Shown here piece by piece: positions 7,502 to 15,529 of a stretch of 64,000 nt of DNA. The notes under the pieces were generated by a model that saw only the letters and a program-made list of their open reading frames with translations, was not told the DNA's origin and did not search any database. Numbering within the stretch: the first letter of the stretch is position 1; each line of letters starts with the position of its first letter. This DNA comes from JAAUTT01 sp038213375. Lineage in GTDB: Bacteria > Bacteroidota > Bacteroidia > Bacteroidales > JAAUTT01. The DNA lies in NCBI GenBank assembly GCA_038213375.1, contig JBBQTB010000027.1:8135-72134 (forward strand), in the 5' to 3' direction. The translations under genes were made by a program, and so were the position numbers.

Positions 7502-8941
7502 TTATTTTTTAGGTTTTTTCGAATGATTTTTAAACCCTTCTCGATCCATTTTTCCCCATGATCTTATTCCACGCAAATAGTCAATATTTCCCATAACAGA
7601 CCAATATACAGTTAATGGATGGAAAAAAATAGGCTCCAGAATACCGGTTAAAACCAGGCTAAAAATCTCTCTCTTTTGCTTGTATTTGTGATAGGTCATT
7701 TCTTCAAAAAGAACTGCCCAGGTACTCATAGAAATCGCAAATGTGTATACGAATGCCAATAACAGGAAGAAAAAAGACCAGTTAGGCTGTCCGAATATGG
7801 CTAAAAGAATAAAATAGACAAGACCAATAAATTCAATAATTGGAGCAAGCCACTCAAACAACATCCAATAAGGATAACTTAAAAAACCTAACAGTCCATA
7901 TTTTGGATTGAAAAACAACACTTTATGCTTCATAAGGCTTTCAATTGTCCCACGTGTCCATCTGTTTCGCTGACGCCCTAGTATTTTTATGGTAGATGGC
8001 ACTTCGGTCCAAACTAAAGGATCAGGAATATAAACCACTTCATATTTTTTATTTTGTTCAGACATATAACGACGCATTCGAACCACCAATTCCATGTCCT
8101 CGCCTACAGTTGACGTGCTATATCCACCGCATGCAATAACAATTTCCTTGTCAAACATACCCAAAGCGCCTGAAATGATTAATAACCCGTTCATCCTACC
8201 CCATGCCATCCGCGACATTAAAAATGCCCGTGTATATTCCAATACCTGAACGCGGGGTAAAAATTTTGCAGGTAATTTTATTCTTGTAATTTGTCCTCCT
8301 TCTATATCACACGAATTAGCGATACGGATCACACCACCTGTGCCAATTACTCTTCTATCAGTTTGTTCCATAAATGGTTTTACCATTTTCAATAAAGCAT
8401 CTGGCTCCATAATGGAGTCAACATCAATACAGCATATTAACTGATTTTTAGAAGTATTAATTCCGGCATTCAGCGCATCGGCTTTACCCCCATTTGCTTT
8501 GTCGATAACTGTTAATCGTTTGAAGGAACGATTTTTAGATTTGTAAACACCTCTAATACGTTCACATGGAATACGATAATCGAAAAAGTAATTTACTTTT
8601 TCGAGATCGTAAGCCTCCGTAATTTTTTTAAATGTATTGTCTTTGCTTCCATCGTTTACAACAATAACCTCGAAGTTGTTATAATATAATGACAATAGCG
8701 CCCGTATGCTATCAATAATTGTTTTTTCTTCGTTAAAAGCTGGTGCAATTATTGAAACTGAAGGAGTTAAAGGTGTCAGTATAATTGAGTTATAATCTAT
8801 ATAGCTGTTTTTTCTCAAATAATTTCTCAAAGCAATAGCAGAAAGAAACCCCAAAATAACATAAGCGGAAAATAGCACCAATGTTAAAAGGAAAATAAAA
8901 TGATTTACAATAAACTGTATAATTTCAAACACTAAATCCAT
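7502..8941 (-). CDS. Membrane processive glycosyltransferase family 2 (PgaC/cellulose synthase-like)
   Basis: This 479-residue polymerising GT2 enzyme has an N-terminal membrane segment (about 12-37), a catalytic domain, and several C-terminal membrane segments (about 350-430). Catalytic landmarks are Asp97 in VVNDGSKDN, D173xD175 in CIDVDS, E281-D282 in VGEDMELVVRM, and Q324xxRW in QRNRWTRG. The combination D, DxD, ED, QxxRW marks processive beta-glycan synthases such as PgaC, hyaluronan or cellulose synthases. It is the last gene of a minus-strand run with an HEAT protein and phosphorelay genes. Its ATG overlaps the upstream stop by one base. The polymer made is unknown. Confidence 0.88.
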   Translation of the reverse strand: MDLVFEIIQFIVNHFIFLLTLVLFSAYVILGFLSAIALRNYLRKNSYIDYNSIILTPLTPSVSIIAPAFNEEKTIIDSIRALLSLYYNNFEVIVVNDGSKDNTFKKITEAYDLEKVNYFFDYRIPCERIRGVYKSKNRSFKRLTVIDKANGGKADALNAGINTSKNQLICCIDVDSIMEPDALLKMVKPFMEQTDRRVIGTGGVIRIANSCDIEGGQITRIKLPAKFLPRVQVLEYTRAFLMSRMAWGRMNGLLIISGALGMFDKEIVIACGGYSTSTVGEDMELVVRMRRYMSEQNKKYEVVYIPDPLVWTEVPSTIKILGRQRNRWTRGTIESLMKHKVLFFNPKYGLLGFLSYPYWMLFEWLAPIIEFIGLVYFILLAIFGQPNWSFFFLLLAFVYTFAISMSTWAVLFEEMTYHKYKQKREIFSLVLTGILEPIFFHPLTVYWSVMGNIDYLRGIRSWGKMDREGFKNHSKKPKK

Positions 8942-10341
8942 TAGTTTATCCTTTTATCAATTACATGTTTAACAATAATTTGATAGTTTTTATATTCTGA
9001 ATCCATTAATTTTTGCAACGTCATTTTTCCTATTTCGCCTTGGTTATTAATAGCCATCGCAGCCTCAATTTGTAACTGAACATCTTCTTCCTTATCTATA
9101 ACTAATTTCAAAAAATTTAAGACCGACTTGTCTGGCATTTTGCCCATTGCACGTATAATTGCCAAACAATTTTCGTAAGTTTCGTTTTTATACAGTCGCT
9201 TTAAGTGTGGCAAAGCCTCTTTAATTTTTAGATTACCAAGTACTTTAATTGTCAAATTCCTAACTTCAGGGTCTTCATTCACCAGCATCCAAAAAAGGTT
9301 AGGATATGCCTCATTTTGTTTGAAAACATCAATCATATTTAATGCAAAAATAACCACACTCTTATTTTTAGAAAACAACCATCTGTCAAATGGAGGAATT
9401 GAAAGATTATGAAACATAATAGTTTCGTATATTGATAGTTGTTCCCATTGAGTAAATGGTTTGTCAAGATGATCGAGAAACCCAAATGCATCTTCATGAT
9501 TCAAACGTACCATGGCCATTTGAGCCTCCATTCGGACAATATCATTTCTACTTAACAAGCATCTAATAATCTCAACATTAGCATCCTTTATATCCATAAA
9601 AGCTAATTCCCGAAAACCTTTCACTTTCACATGCCATCTTCTGCTATAAGCCTTTCCCAATGAGTCTTTATCGAGTTTTAGATTTAAAAATAAGGTTCTT
9701 AACTTATCTTTAGCTGCACCGGTTAGATTGATACTTAAATCAATCATTTGATCTATTAGCAGCATTCTATTAAAATCGGATGCCGCAATTTTTTCAATTT
9801 CCAAAGGAACATTGGATATTATTTCTTCAGAAAACAGATAATCGACCAATAGACTTTGGTATTTCTCCCGTAAATTTTGCTTTTTGCTCTCCCCTGATTC
9901 CATCCTTCTGCGATTAATTAAAATAATTAAGAGAATAAGAAGCATTGAACCCAAAAAATAAACAATCAGATATGTTAACGACTTTATTAGTATATTAGGC
10001 TTATCAAAATTGAAATAAAAAACGAAATTTCTAAAATTTGTGCGTTTTCCCTGAATTTCTTTCAGTTGAAATTTAATATAAGTTGAAGTAGGATTAATAA
10101 GGGAGGCTTTTTCATAAAAACGTTTTGCCCTACGATAAAACCCTATGCGATAAGCTTTATCTGCTTTACTAAGAATTCGCTCATATTCAGAACCATATGA
10201 TTGATATAAATCAGTATCCTGATTAACAGTTAATTGTGCATTATTAATAATCTCTGAAGTATTTGCAAGTGTCTGATTATTAATCAAGCCTTCAAAAAGG
10301 ATTAGAAAAATAAATAAATATTTTACTCTACAAATGATCAT
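8941..10341 (-). CDS. Membrane protein with periplasmic TPR-like region and cytoplasmic HEAT repeats
   Basis: This 466-residue protein has a signal-like N terminus (1-26), a short TPR-like helical pair (ADKAYRIGFYRRAKRFYEKA, about 60-80), one transmembrane segment with positively charged flank (about 120-142, ending INRRRM), and a long C-terminal half of HEAT-type helical repeats (LLSRNDIVRMEAQMAMVRL, NEDPEVRNLTIKVLGNL, IDKEEDVQLQIEAAMAI). HEAT domains usually mediate protein contacts. The one-base overlap with the downstream GT2 gene suggests translational coupling, and I infer a scaffold or regulator of that synthase. No catalytic motif is seen. Confidence 0.75.
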   Translation of the reverse strand: MIICRVKYLFIFLILFEGLINNQTLANTSEIINNAQLTVNQDTDLYQSYGSEYERILSKADKAYRIGFYRRAKRFYEKASLINPTSTYIKFQLKEIQGKRTNFRNFVFYFNFDKPNILIKSLTYLIVYFLGSMLLILLIILINRRRMESGESKKQNLREKYQSLLVDYLFSEEIISNVPLEIEKIAASDFNRMLLIDQMIDLSINLTGAAKDKLRTLFLNLKLDKDSLGKAYSRRWHVKVKGFRELAFMDIKDANVEIIRCLLSRNDIVRMEAQMAMVRLNHEDAFGFLDHLDKPFTQWEQLSIYETIMFHNLSIPPFDRWLFSKNKSVVIFALNMIDVFKQNEAYPNLFWMLVNEDPEVRNLTIKVLGNLKIKEALPHLKRLYKNETYENCLAIIRAMGKMPDKSVLNFLKLVIDKEEDVQLQIEAAMAINNQGEIGKMTLQKLMDSEYKNYQIIVKHVIDKRIN

Positions 10342-10419
10342 TATTGATTTTTAACACGCATATGATTCTTCAATTTTTTCGCCGAAATACGATATTGTCT
10401 TACTAAATGATTGCTTATT

Positions 10420-10791
10420 TTAGTTTTTCCCCTTCATAAGTAACCGCTTAATGCGCAATGATAATTCTTCGGGGCTGAATGGTTTTGTTATATAATCATC
10501 TGCACCAAGTTCAAATGCATGTAAAACAGTGTCTTCAAGTCCTACACGAGTTAGCATTACAATTGGTATATTACTTTTTAATACATTTCTTACATGGCTT
10601 ATCAGTTCCAATCCGCTGGTTAATGGCATATGTAAATCCGTTAATAACAGATCAATACCCAAGTTATCATTGAGAAAGTCAATAGCTTGTTTTCCATCAA
10701 GTGCAGTAATAGTCTCATAGCCTTCGTTTTTGAGTTTATGTTCCAAAGCTTTGAGAGTCATCAGGTCATCTTCACAAATTAATATTTTCAT
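10420..10791 (-). CDS. Single-domain response regulator (CheY-like receiver)
   Basis: This is a receiver domain only, 123 residues. Phosphorylation-site geometry is visible: acidic pair in ILICEDD, phospho-acceptor Asp in LLLTDLHMP, Thr in VMLTRVG and Lys in DYITKPFSPEEL. There is no output domain, so it must act through protein contact or as a phosphate intermediate. It lies between an Hpt gene and the HEAT/GT2 pair, an arrangement suggesting a phosphorelay that reports to the polysaccharide synthase complex. No kinase gene is adjacent. Confidence 0.88.
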   Translation of the reverse strand: MKILICEDDLMTLKALEHKLKNEGYETITALDGKQAIDFLNDNLGIDLLLTDLHMPLTSGLELISHVRNVLKSNIPIVMLTRVGLEDTVLHAFELGADDYITKPFSPEELSLRIKRLLMKGKN

Positions 10792-10830
10792 ATTGAATAG
10801 GTTTAATTATTATCAAAGCAAATTAAAGAC

Positions 10831-11214
10831 TTATAAAGTAAAATCATTTTTAAGATCATGAATTATAATGCTACAACCTTCTTCAAGGCGATTAAGTAAA
10901 TCGGGTATTTGCTCTGTTTGTTTTTGGTATGTCCCTAGATTCTCAATTTTAATGGCGATGACCCTAAGATCATCCAATTCTAAAAAAACCAAATTCGATG
11001 CAAATCTATGAGCTTCTGCACCAACTAAAATCCATTCCTTTTTTAACACTAACTGCCGAATTTGATACAACTCTTTCGGTACATTTGATATAAAAGTTTG
11101 AATCATATCTTTTATAAAATCAGTATCTCCATCTGAAATGCTATTTAAATAATTTAAACTATATTTCTCTTTAATCATACTTTCATTTTCAAATACTGAT
11201 ACATTGAGAACCAT
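10831..11214 (-). CDS. Hpt (histidine phosphotransfer) domain protein
   Basis: This small helical protein of about 127 residues has the Hpt core IRQLVLKKEWILVGAEAHRF, in which His of EAHRFASN is the expected phosphoacceptor, followed by a LDDLRVIAIKIENLG helix. It would shuttle phosphate between receivers. The ATG at 11214 was chosen because it begins one base after the stop of the upstream gene; longer starts would overlap that gene by more than 40 bases. It probably works with the CheY-like receiver next to it. Confidence 0.75.
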   Translation of the reverse strand: MVLNVSVFENESMIKEKYSLNYLNSISDGDTDFIKDMIQTFISNVPKELYQIRQLVLKKEWILVGAEAHRFASNLVFLELDDLRVIAIKIENLGTYQKQTEQIPDLLNRLEEGCSIIIHDLKNDFTL

Positions 11215-11215
11215 A

Positions 11216-12379
11216 CTAATTGCTAATTTTTCGTTTTTTATCTTGAACATTTTTTTCAATAATATGACCTATTAAAGGTACATAGAATCTCCAATAAAAT
11301 GCTTTTTTTGAACTGGAGTTTTTTAAATAAAAAGTTTTGGCAAGCCACGGGAATCCCATAAAATATGATGAATAGTAAGATAATGACAAATCAGAAAAAT
11401 CACCGGAAAAATAGTAGAATTTGTATCTGTCAAGATGTTCTATTACAGCTGGAAATCCAGCTGGAATTTTTTCTTTTTTAAGCAATGCTATACCAGCTTC
11501 AGAAAGAGGCAATTGAAATTTGGAAACAACCTTGTTTGTTTTACCGGGTGCGATGATATCAAACCAAAAAGTATAATTCTGAATCCCGGGTAATTCATAT
11601 TCTTTTTGGCCATAGCTGTCTGTAATTATCTGAGGATATTCGCTTGTTAGATGAATTTTATTCTCAAGTACTAAAATATTACCCTTTTCATGGATTAGAA
11701 TTATCCCCGAATTGTCGAAATCCCATTTTTTCAAGTACTTCTGTTCATACAAATCAATAACCCATCGTGGCAAATTCGGGTTTGTGGATTGTAAAGATTT
11801 AAAGTAACTCCCGGTCCAACCACTCCAATAAAAATCAAAAAGGTTTTCTGTTTTATTTCTGACCAAATCAGATGTTGGAGAACCTAACATATTAAATTCA
11901 GAAATGATGAGTTTATTTTTCCGCCGCATTTCATTCAAAAGAAGGTAGTCATTCTGGTTTAACCCACCATACATTAACGGTGAATGAAATTTGTCAGGTG
12001 GTCTATGATACCAATCCTCATAAGAAACCCCATATGAATCAGCATAATACATAAAATCAATGTCGTCAGTTATCCCAAGTATTTCGTATAAACGTAAGCT
12101 TTTAATTTTATATAAGGTATTATCCTCTCCTTCAACTGGATGAAATCCATAGTAATCCTTTTTAAAAGAATAAGATTGCCCTGCCTTATTAATAATTTTA
12201 TGGTAGTTTAAAAGCCAAAAGAATGCTTTATGCTCACTATAAGTATTATCAGGTACTGTTTTATCTAATACATACACACTATAAACCTTATCTACCTGCA
12301 AAAACCAAAAGGCAAAACTTACAATTATAACCGGAATTAGTATATAAAATAGAACCTTAAAAATATTAATTCCTTTCAT
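11216..12379 (-). CDS. Membrane-anchored protein of unknown function in polysaccharide/phosphorelay locus
   Basis: I do not recognise this 387-residue protein. It has one N-terminal membrane anchor (about 7-27), so the bulk should be periplasmic. Visible conserved-looking blocks are FMYYADSYGVSYEDWY, LMYGGLNQNDYLLLNEM, KLIISEFNMLGSP, FYWSGWTGSYFKSL and FYYFSGDFSD. The order of a DSYG block, a YGGL block and a ISEFN block recalls class-I glutamine-amidotransferase-like folds, but this is only an impression. It is rich in Tyr, Trp and Phe, as carbohydrate-facing proteins often are. It is transcribed with the Hpt, receiver, HEAT and GT2 genes; a role in polymer modification or export is inferred from that alone. 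Confidence 0.55.
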   Translation of the reverse strand: MKGINIFKVLFYILIPVIIVSFAFWFLQVDKVYSVYVLDKTVPDNTYSEHKAFFWLLNYHKIINKAGQSYSFKKDYYGFHPVEGEDNTLYKIKSLRLYEILGITDDIDFMYYADSYGVSYEDWYHRPPDKFHSPLMYGGLNQNDYLLLNEMRRKNKLIISEFNMLGSPTSDLVRNKTENLFDFYWSGWTGSYFKSLQSTNPNLPRWVIDLYEQKYLKKWDFDNSGIILIHEKGNILVLENKIHLTSEYPQIITDSYGQKEYELPGIQNYTFWFDIIAPGKTNKVVSKFQLPLSEAGIALLKKEKIPAGFPAVIEHLDRYKFYYFSGDFSDLSLSYYSSYFMGFPWLAKTFYLKNSSSKKAFYWRFYVPLIGHIIEKNVQDKKRKISN

Positions 12380-12517
12380 GGATTGACCAGACTATTAAAA
12401 TGAAACATAGAATTATATGTAGTAATTATAATGTAATTCTTAAACAAAATTACTTAAACCTAAAAGTAAGAAATAATTGTCAATCTGATGGGATAATTTT
12501 TTATCTATCAAACAATA

Positions 12518-13222
12518 TTATTCTATAAATTTGTAGCCAATCCCTTTTATTGTTCTAATATATTTATCACCAATTTTTTCACGAAGTTTTCGAATATGGA
12601 CGTCAATGGTTCTGTCTCCAACAATAACATTGTCACCCCATATTGCATTAAATATGTCGTCTCTGGTAAAAACTTTATCGGGTTTTGAAATTAGAAGCGA
12701 AAGCAATTCAAATTCCTTTCGGGGAAGTACAAGTTCTTCCTTTCCCTTCATTACCACATACCGTTCTTTATCAATAACCAATTCTTTACTTTCATTTTGG
12801 CTGCCTTTGGTTTCAGATAAGCCTATATTGCCATGACTGATTGATTCGTAACGTTTAAGTAAGGCTTTGATTCTGCTTTGAAGAACTTTAGGTTTTATGG
12901 GTTTTGCAATGTAATCGTCTGCACCTGCATCAAAGCCTGCAATTTGTGAATAATCTTCCGACCGGGCTGTTAAAAAAGCAATAATGGTATTTTGGAGTTC
13001 AGGAAAAGAACGAAGTTCTCCACAAATCTCAACTCCGTCCATCTCGGGCATCATCACATCAAGTAAAATAAGTTGAGGAATAATTGCACAGGCTATTTTT
13101 ATTGCTTCTTTGCCAGTATTGGCCATAAATACCTCATAACCTTCTTTCCTGAGATTATACGATAAAAATTCCAATATATCAGGTTCATCATCAACAAGCA
13201 ATATCTTAAAAGCGTCTTTCAT
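12518..13222 (-). CDS. Two-component response regulator, OmpR/PhoB family
   Basis: This protein of 234 residues has a receiver domain (1-120) and a winged-helix DNA-binding domain (about 140-232). Receiver motifs are KILLVDDEPDI, LILLDVMMPEMDG, FLTARSEDYS and DYIAKPIKP. The output domain has LPRKEFELLSLLISKP, FTRDDIFNAIWGDN and RTIDVHIRKLREKIG, all typical of PhoB/OmpR. No histidine kinase gene flanks it. It lies 138 bases upstream of the polysaccharide/phosphorelay genes on the same strand and could control them. Confidence 0.92.
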   Translation of the reverse strand: MKDAFKILLVDDEPDILEFLSYNLRKEGYEVFMANTGKEAIKIACAIIPQLILLDVMMPEMDGVEICGELRSFPELQNTIIAFLTARSEDYSQIAGFDAGADDYIAKPIKPKVLQSRIKALLKRYESISHGNIGLSETKGSQNESKELVIDKERYVVMKGKEELVLPRKEFELLSLLISKPDKVFTRDDIFNAIWGDNVIVGDRTIDVHIRKLREKIGDKYIRTIKGIGYKFIE

Positions 13223-13241
13223 ACAAAATATATAATATTAA

Positions 13242-13273
13242 TTACTAAGTACTTGGTAATAAGTATTTAGTAA
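13242..13273. repeat. Imperfect palindrome related to the element at 6076
   Basis: The arms ttactaagtactt and aagtatttagtaa match at 12 of 13 positions around a 6-base loop. It lies in the 63-base gap between the response regulator and DUF4301 genes. Its TACTAAGTACTT core is shared with 6082-6111. Confidence 0.5.
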
Positions 13274-13285
13274 TAAAAAGGTAGT

Positions 13286-14800
13286 TTATTGATGTTCTTT
13301 GCGAAGCAAATCATTAATAGTTTTTACAGGATTAAAAGTCATCATGGGTACTTCAACAAAAATTGTATTCCAAAATGCCATAGACCCGTTCCACAATCCG
13401 GGTAATTCAAGTGCTTTCAATGCTTTACCATCTTTGGACTTAATAGAAATAAAACCAGTTTCAGGGTCGCGGAATTGCAACAAATTAAATTTTTCACCTT
13501 TATAATTCCGGATGGTAATTACTAAATCAACAGGATTAAAATGGGTAGCTTTTTTAAATATTTCTTTTTGTGTGTGGTCATCCGGATTAACCTGTGAACT
13601 TTCCAATATCTGAAGCGAACGTGACCCATCATCTGACTTTACCCAATAGGGTCCACCACCGGGTTCACCTTCGTTTTTAACCATGCCACAAATACGAATC
13701 GGACGATTTAATACATTAAATAATAATTTAGTTTTTTCTGAATGAGAAAAATCAGAAAATGTCGGAGAAAAATGATAGCCTAATTTCGACTCAATAAACG
13801 AAATAATTTCAGCATTTGTATTTTCATCTGATCCTGATTCTATTTTTTCTAAATAAGTAAATACCTGTTTTTGAAGTTTTAGTAACAACCCTGCCAGAGC
13901 CTTTTTATACGTTACTGTCTGCAGTTTTAATCGATCCGGCACTACATTATCGATGTTCTTAATAAAAACAACGTCGCTATCCAAATCATTCAAATTTTCA
14001 AGTAAAGCACCATGGCCACCTGGCCGAAACAATAAATTGCCATCATTATTCAAAAATGGCTGATTGTTTTCATCGACAGCAATTGTATCTGTTGAAGGTT
14101 TTTGAATAGAAAAGGATATATCATATTTAATGTCAAACATCTTTTCATATTCCTTTGTAACCAATTGAATCAATTCAGTAAATGGTTTCAAGTGTTCGGG
14201 TGAAACTGTAAAATGAATCTTTACTGTATCATCGGAATTTTTTGAATACAAAGCTCCTTCAACCAAATGTTCTTCAACAGCTGTTCTATTCCAATGATCG
14301 TAATTATGGAATTTCAATAAGCCTTTAGGCAGATTGCCATAATTTAAGCCCTCTTCATTGAGAATATAATTGATAATTATTTGATATTGATCATTTTTTA
14401 ACAAAACGTTAATATCTTGTCCGTTTTGGCGGATTTTTTCAACCAAGTCAGGGTAAAATGCAAAAGAATCCAATTTTTTAAAAACCTGAAGTACATCCAA
14501 AGAAAGTTCGCTTCCGGGAATTTTGGTAAGGGATTCGAAAAGTGATTTAAACATACGTGTTGCTGCACCCGAAGCTGGAACGAATTTTACAATTTGTTTA
14601 TCACAAATATCTGCTTCATAACTTCTTATTAATTCATCTAATACTGCATGATTTAGCAATTCTATTCCATCTCCTGGAATGGCGGCCCTCACGATATTTA
14701 AATAAGTAAAGTCTTTTTTAAAGAAATCGATTTGACCACTTACCTGATCGTGAGTGATTCCCTTTTGATGTATCTGTAGTAGTTCAGTTGTCGAGAACAT
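13286..14800 (-). CDS. DUF4301 family protein
   Basis: This protein of about 504 residues is recognised as DUF4301, a family largely of Bacteroidota. Its N-terminal KFVPASGAATRMFKSL block resembles a nucleotidyltransferase-type glycine/arginine loop, and RPGGHGALLENLNDLDSDVVFIKNIDNVVPD resembles a sugar-nucleotide pyrophosphorylase core. This suggests a nucleotide-sugar or nucleotide-transfer activity, but no reaction is established that I know of. The ATG at 14800 gives MFSTTELLQIH; a TTG two codons earlier is less likely. Confidence 0.8.
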   Translation of the reverse strand: MFSTTELLQIHQKGITHDQVSGQIDFFKKDFTYLNIVRAAIPGDGIELLNHAVLDELIRSYEADICDKQIVKFVPASGAATRMFKSLFESLTKIPGSELSLDVLQVFKKLDSFAFYPDLVEKIRQNGQDINVLLKNDQYQIIINYILNEEGLNYGNLPKGLLKFHNYDHWNRTAVEEHLVEGALYSKNSDDTVKIHFTVSPEHLKPFTELIQLVTKEYEKMFDIKYDISFSIQKPSTDTIAVDENNQPFLNNDGNLLFRPGGHGALLENLNDLDSDVVFIKNIDNVVPDRLKLQTVTYKKALAGLLLKLQKQVFTYLEKIESGSDENTNAEIISFIESKLGYHFSPTFSDFSHSEKTKLLFNVLNRPIRICGMVKNEGEPGGGPYWVKSDDGSRSLQILESSQVNPDDHTQKEIFKKATHFNPVDLVITIRNYKGEKFNLLQFRDPETGFISIKSKDGKALKALELPGLWNGSMAFWNTIFVEVPMMTFNPVKTINDLLRKEHQ

Positions 14801-14864
14801 AGGCAACGTTGTTTGATTAATTCAATAAAATTAGAAAAATCTTTGGTTTTTCAAAAATAGATTT

Positions 14865-15449
14865 TTAATGACAAAGTTTAGCATATTCCTTTCCAATTTG
14901 CATCGCTTTAAGGTTGAGTTCAACAATTTCGATACCCTTTGATTCAAAAATTGTCCTTATACCTTTTTCAATGGATGATTCCGAAATAGAAAGAAAAGGT
15001 ACTGACGCACCAAGCATCACCATGTTTGAAGCTTTTATGGAACCAACTTCGTGCGCCATTTGATCCGCATCAATAAATACTCTACGCGGCAACTCACTTA
15101 TAATTTGAATTAATTTATCGTAATCGGGATAATTAGTAATGTTTTCAAATGGTTTTGTGTTGGTAATCACCCATCCTGAAGAAGACAAATAAGGTAGATA
15201 TCGTAGTGATTCCATTGGCTCAACCGATATAATCAAATCTGCTGAGCCATGTGGAATAAGGTCGGATGAAATAGGACTAGATGAAATACGAAGATGTGAC
15301 ATTACAGCACCCCCCCGCTGGCTCATACCATGAACTTCTGATTGTTTGATTTGCAGATTGTTAAATAAGGCTGCCTGTCCGATAGCAGCTGCAATGGATA
15401 ATATGCCTTGTCCGCCGACTCCGGCTAAAATTATATCGATTTTTGTCAT
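14865..15449 (-). CDS. iorB: Indolepyruvate ferredoxin oxidoreductase, beta subunit
   Basis: This is the gamma-type domain subunit of a 2-oxoacid:ferredoxin oxidoreductase, 194 residues. It starts DIILAGVGGQGILSIAAAIG and contains KQSEVHGMSQRGGAVMSHLRI, the diagnostic IorB motif. With the alpha subunit it oxidatively decarboxylates aryl pyruvates made from aromatic amino acids and reduces ferredoxin, or works in reverse. It follows iorA by 80 bases on the minus strand. The intervening spacer contains a short repeat. Confidence 0.93.
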   Translation of the reverse strand: MTKIDIILAGVGGQGILSIAAAIGQAALFNNLQIKQSEVHGMSQRGGAVMSHLRISSSPISSDLIPHGSADLIISVEPMESLRYLPYLSSSGWVITNTKPFENITNYPDYDKLIQIISELPRRVFIDADQMAHEVGSIKASNMVMLGASVPFLSISESSIEKGIRTIFESKGIEIVELNLKAMQIGKEYAKLCH

Positions 15450-15500
15450 GAATTCTGGTTAATAGTTCAGTTTTACAGGCTATAATGTAACACACTAGAT

Positions 15501-15523
15501 ACTAATTACTTGTTACTAATTAC
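15501..15523. repeat. Short direct repeat in the iorA-iorB spacer
   Basis: The 9-base word actaattac occurs at 15501-15509 and 15515-15523. The block resembles the TACTAAGTACTT elements at 6082 and 13242. It may be a degenerate member of the same dispersed family. Confidence 0.35.
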
Positions 15524-15529
15524 AATTTT

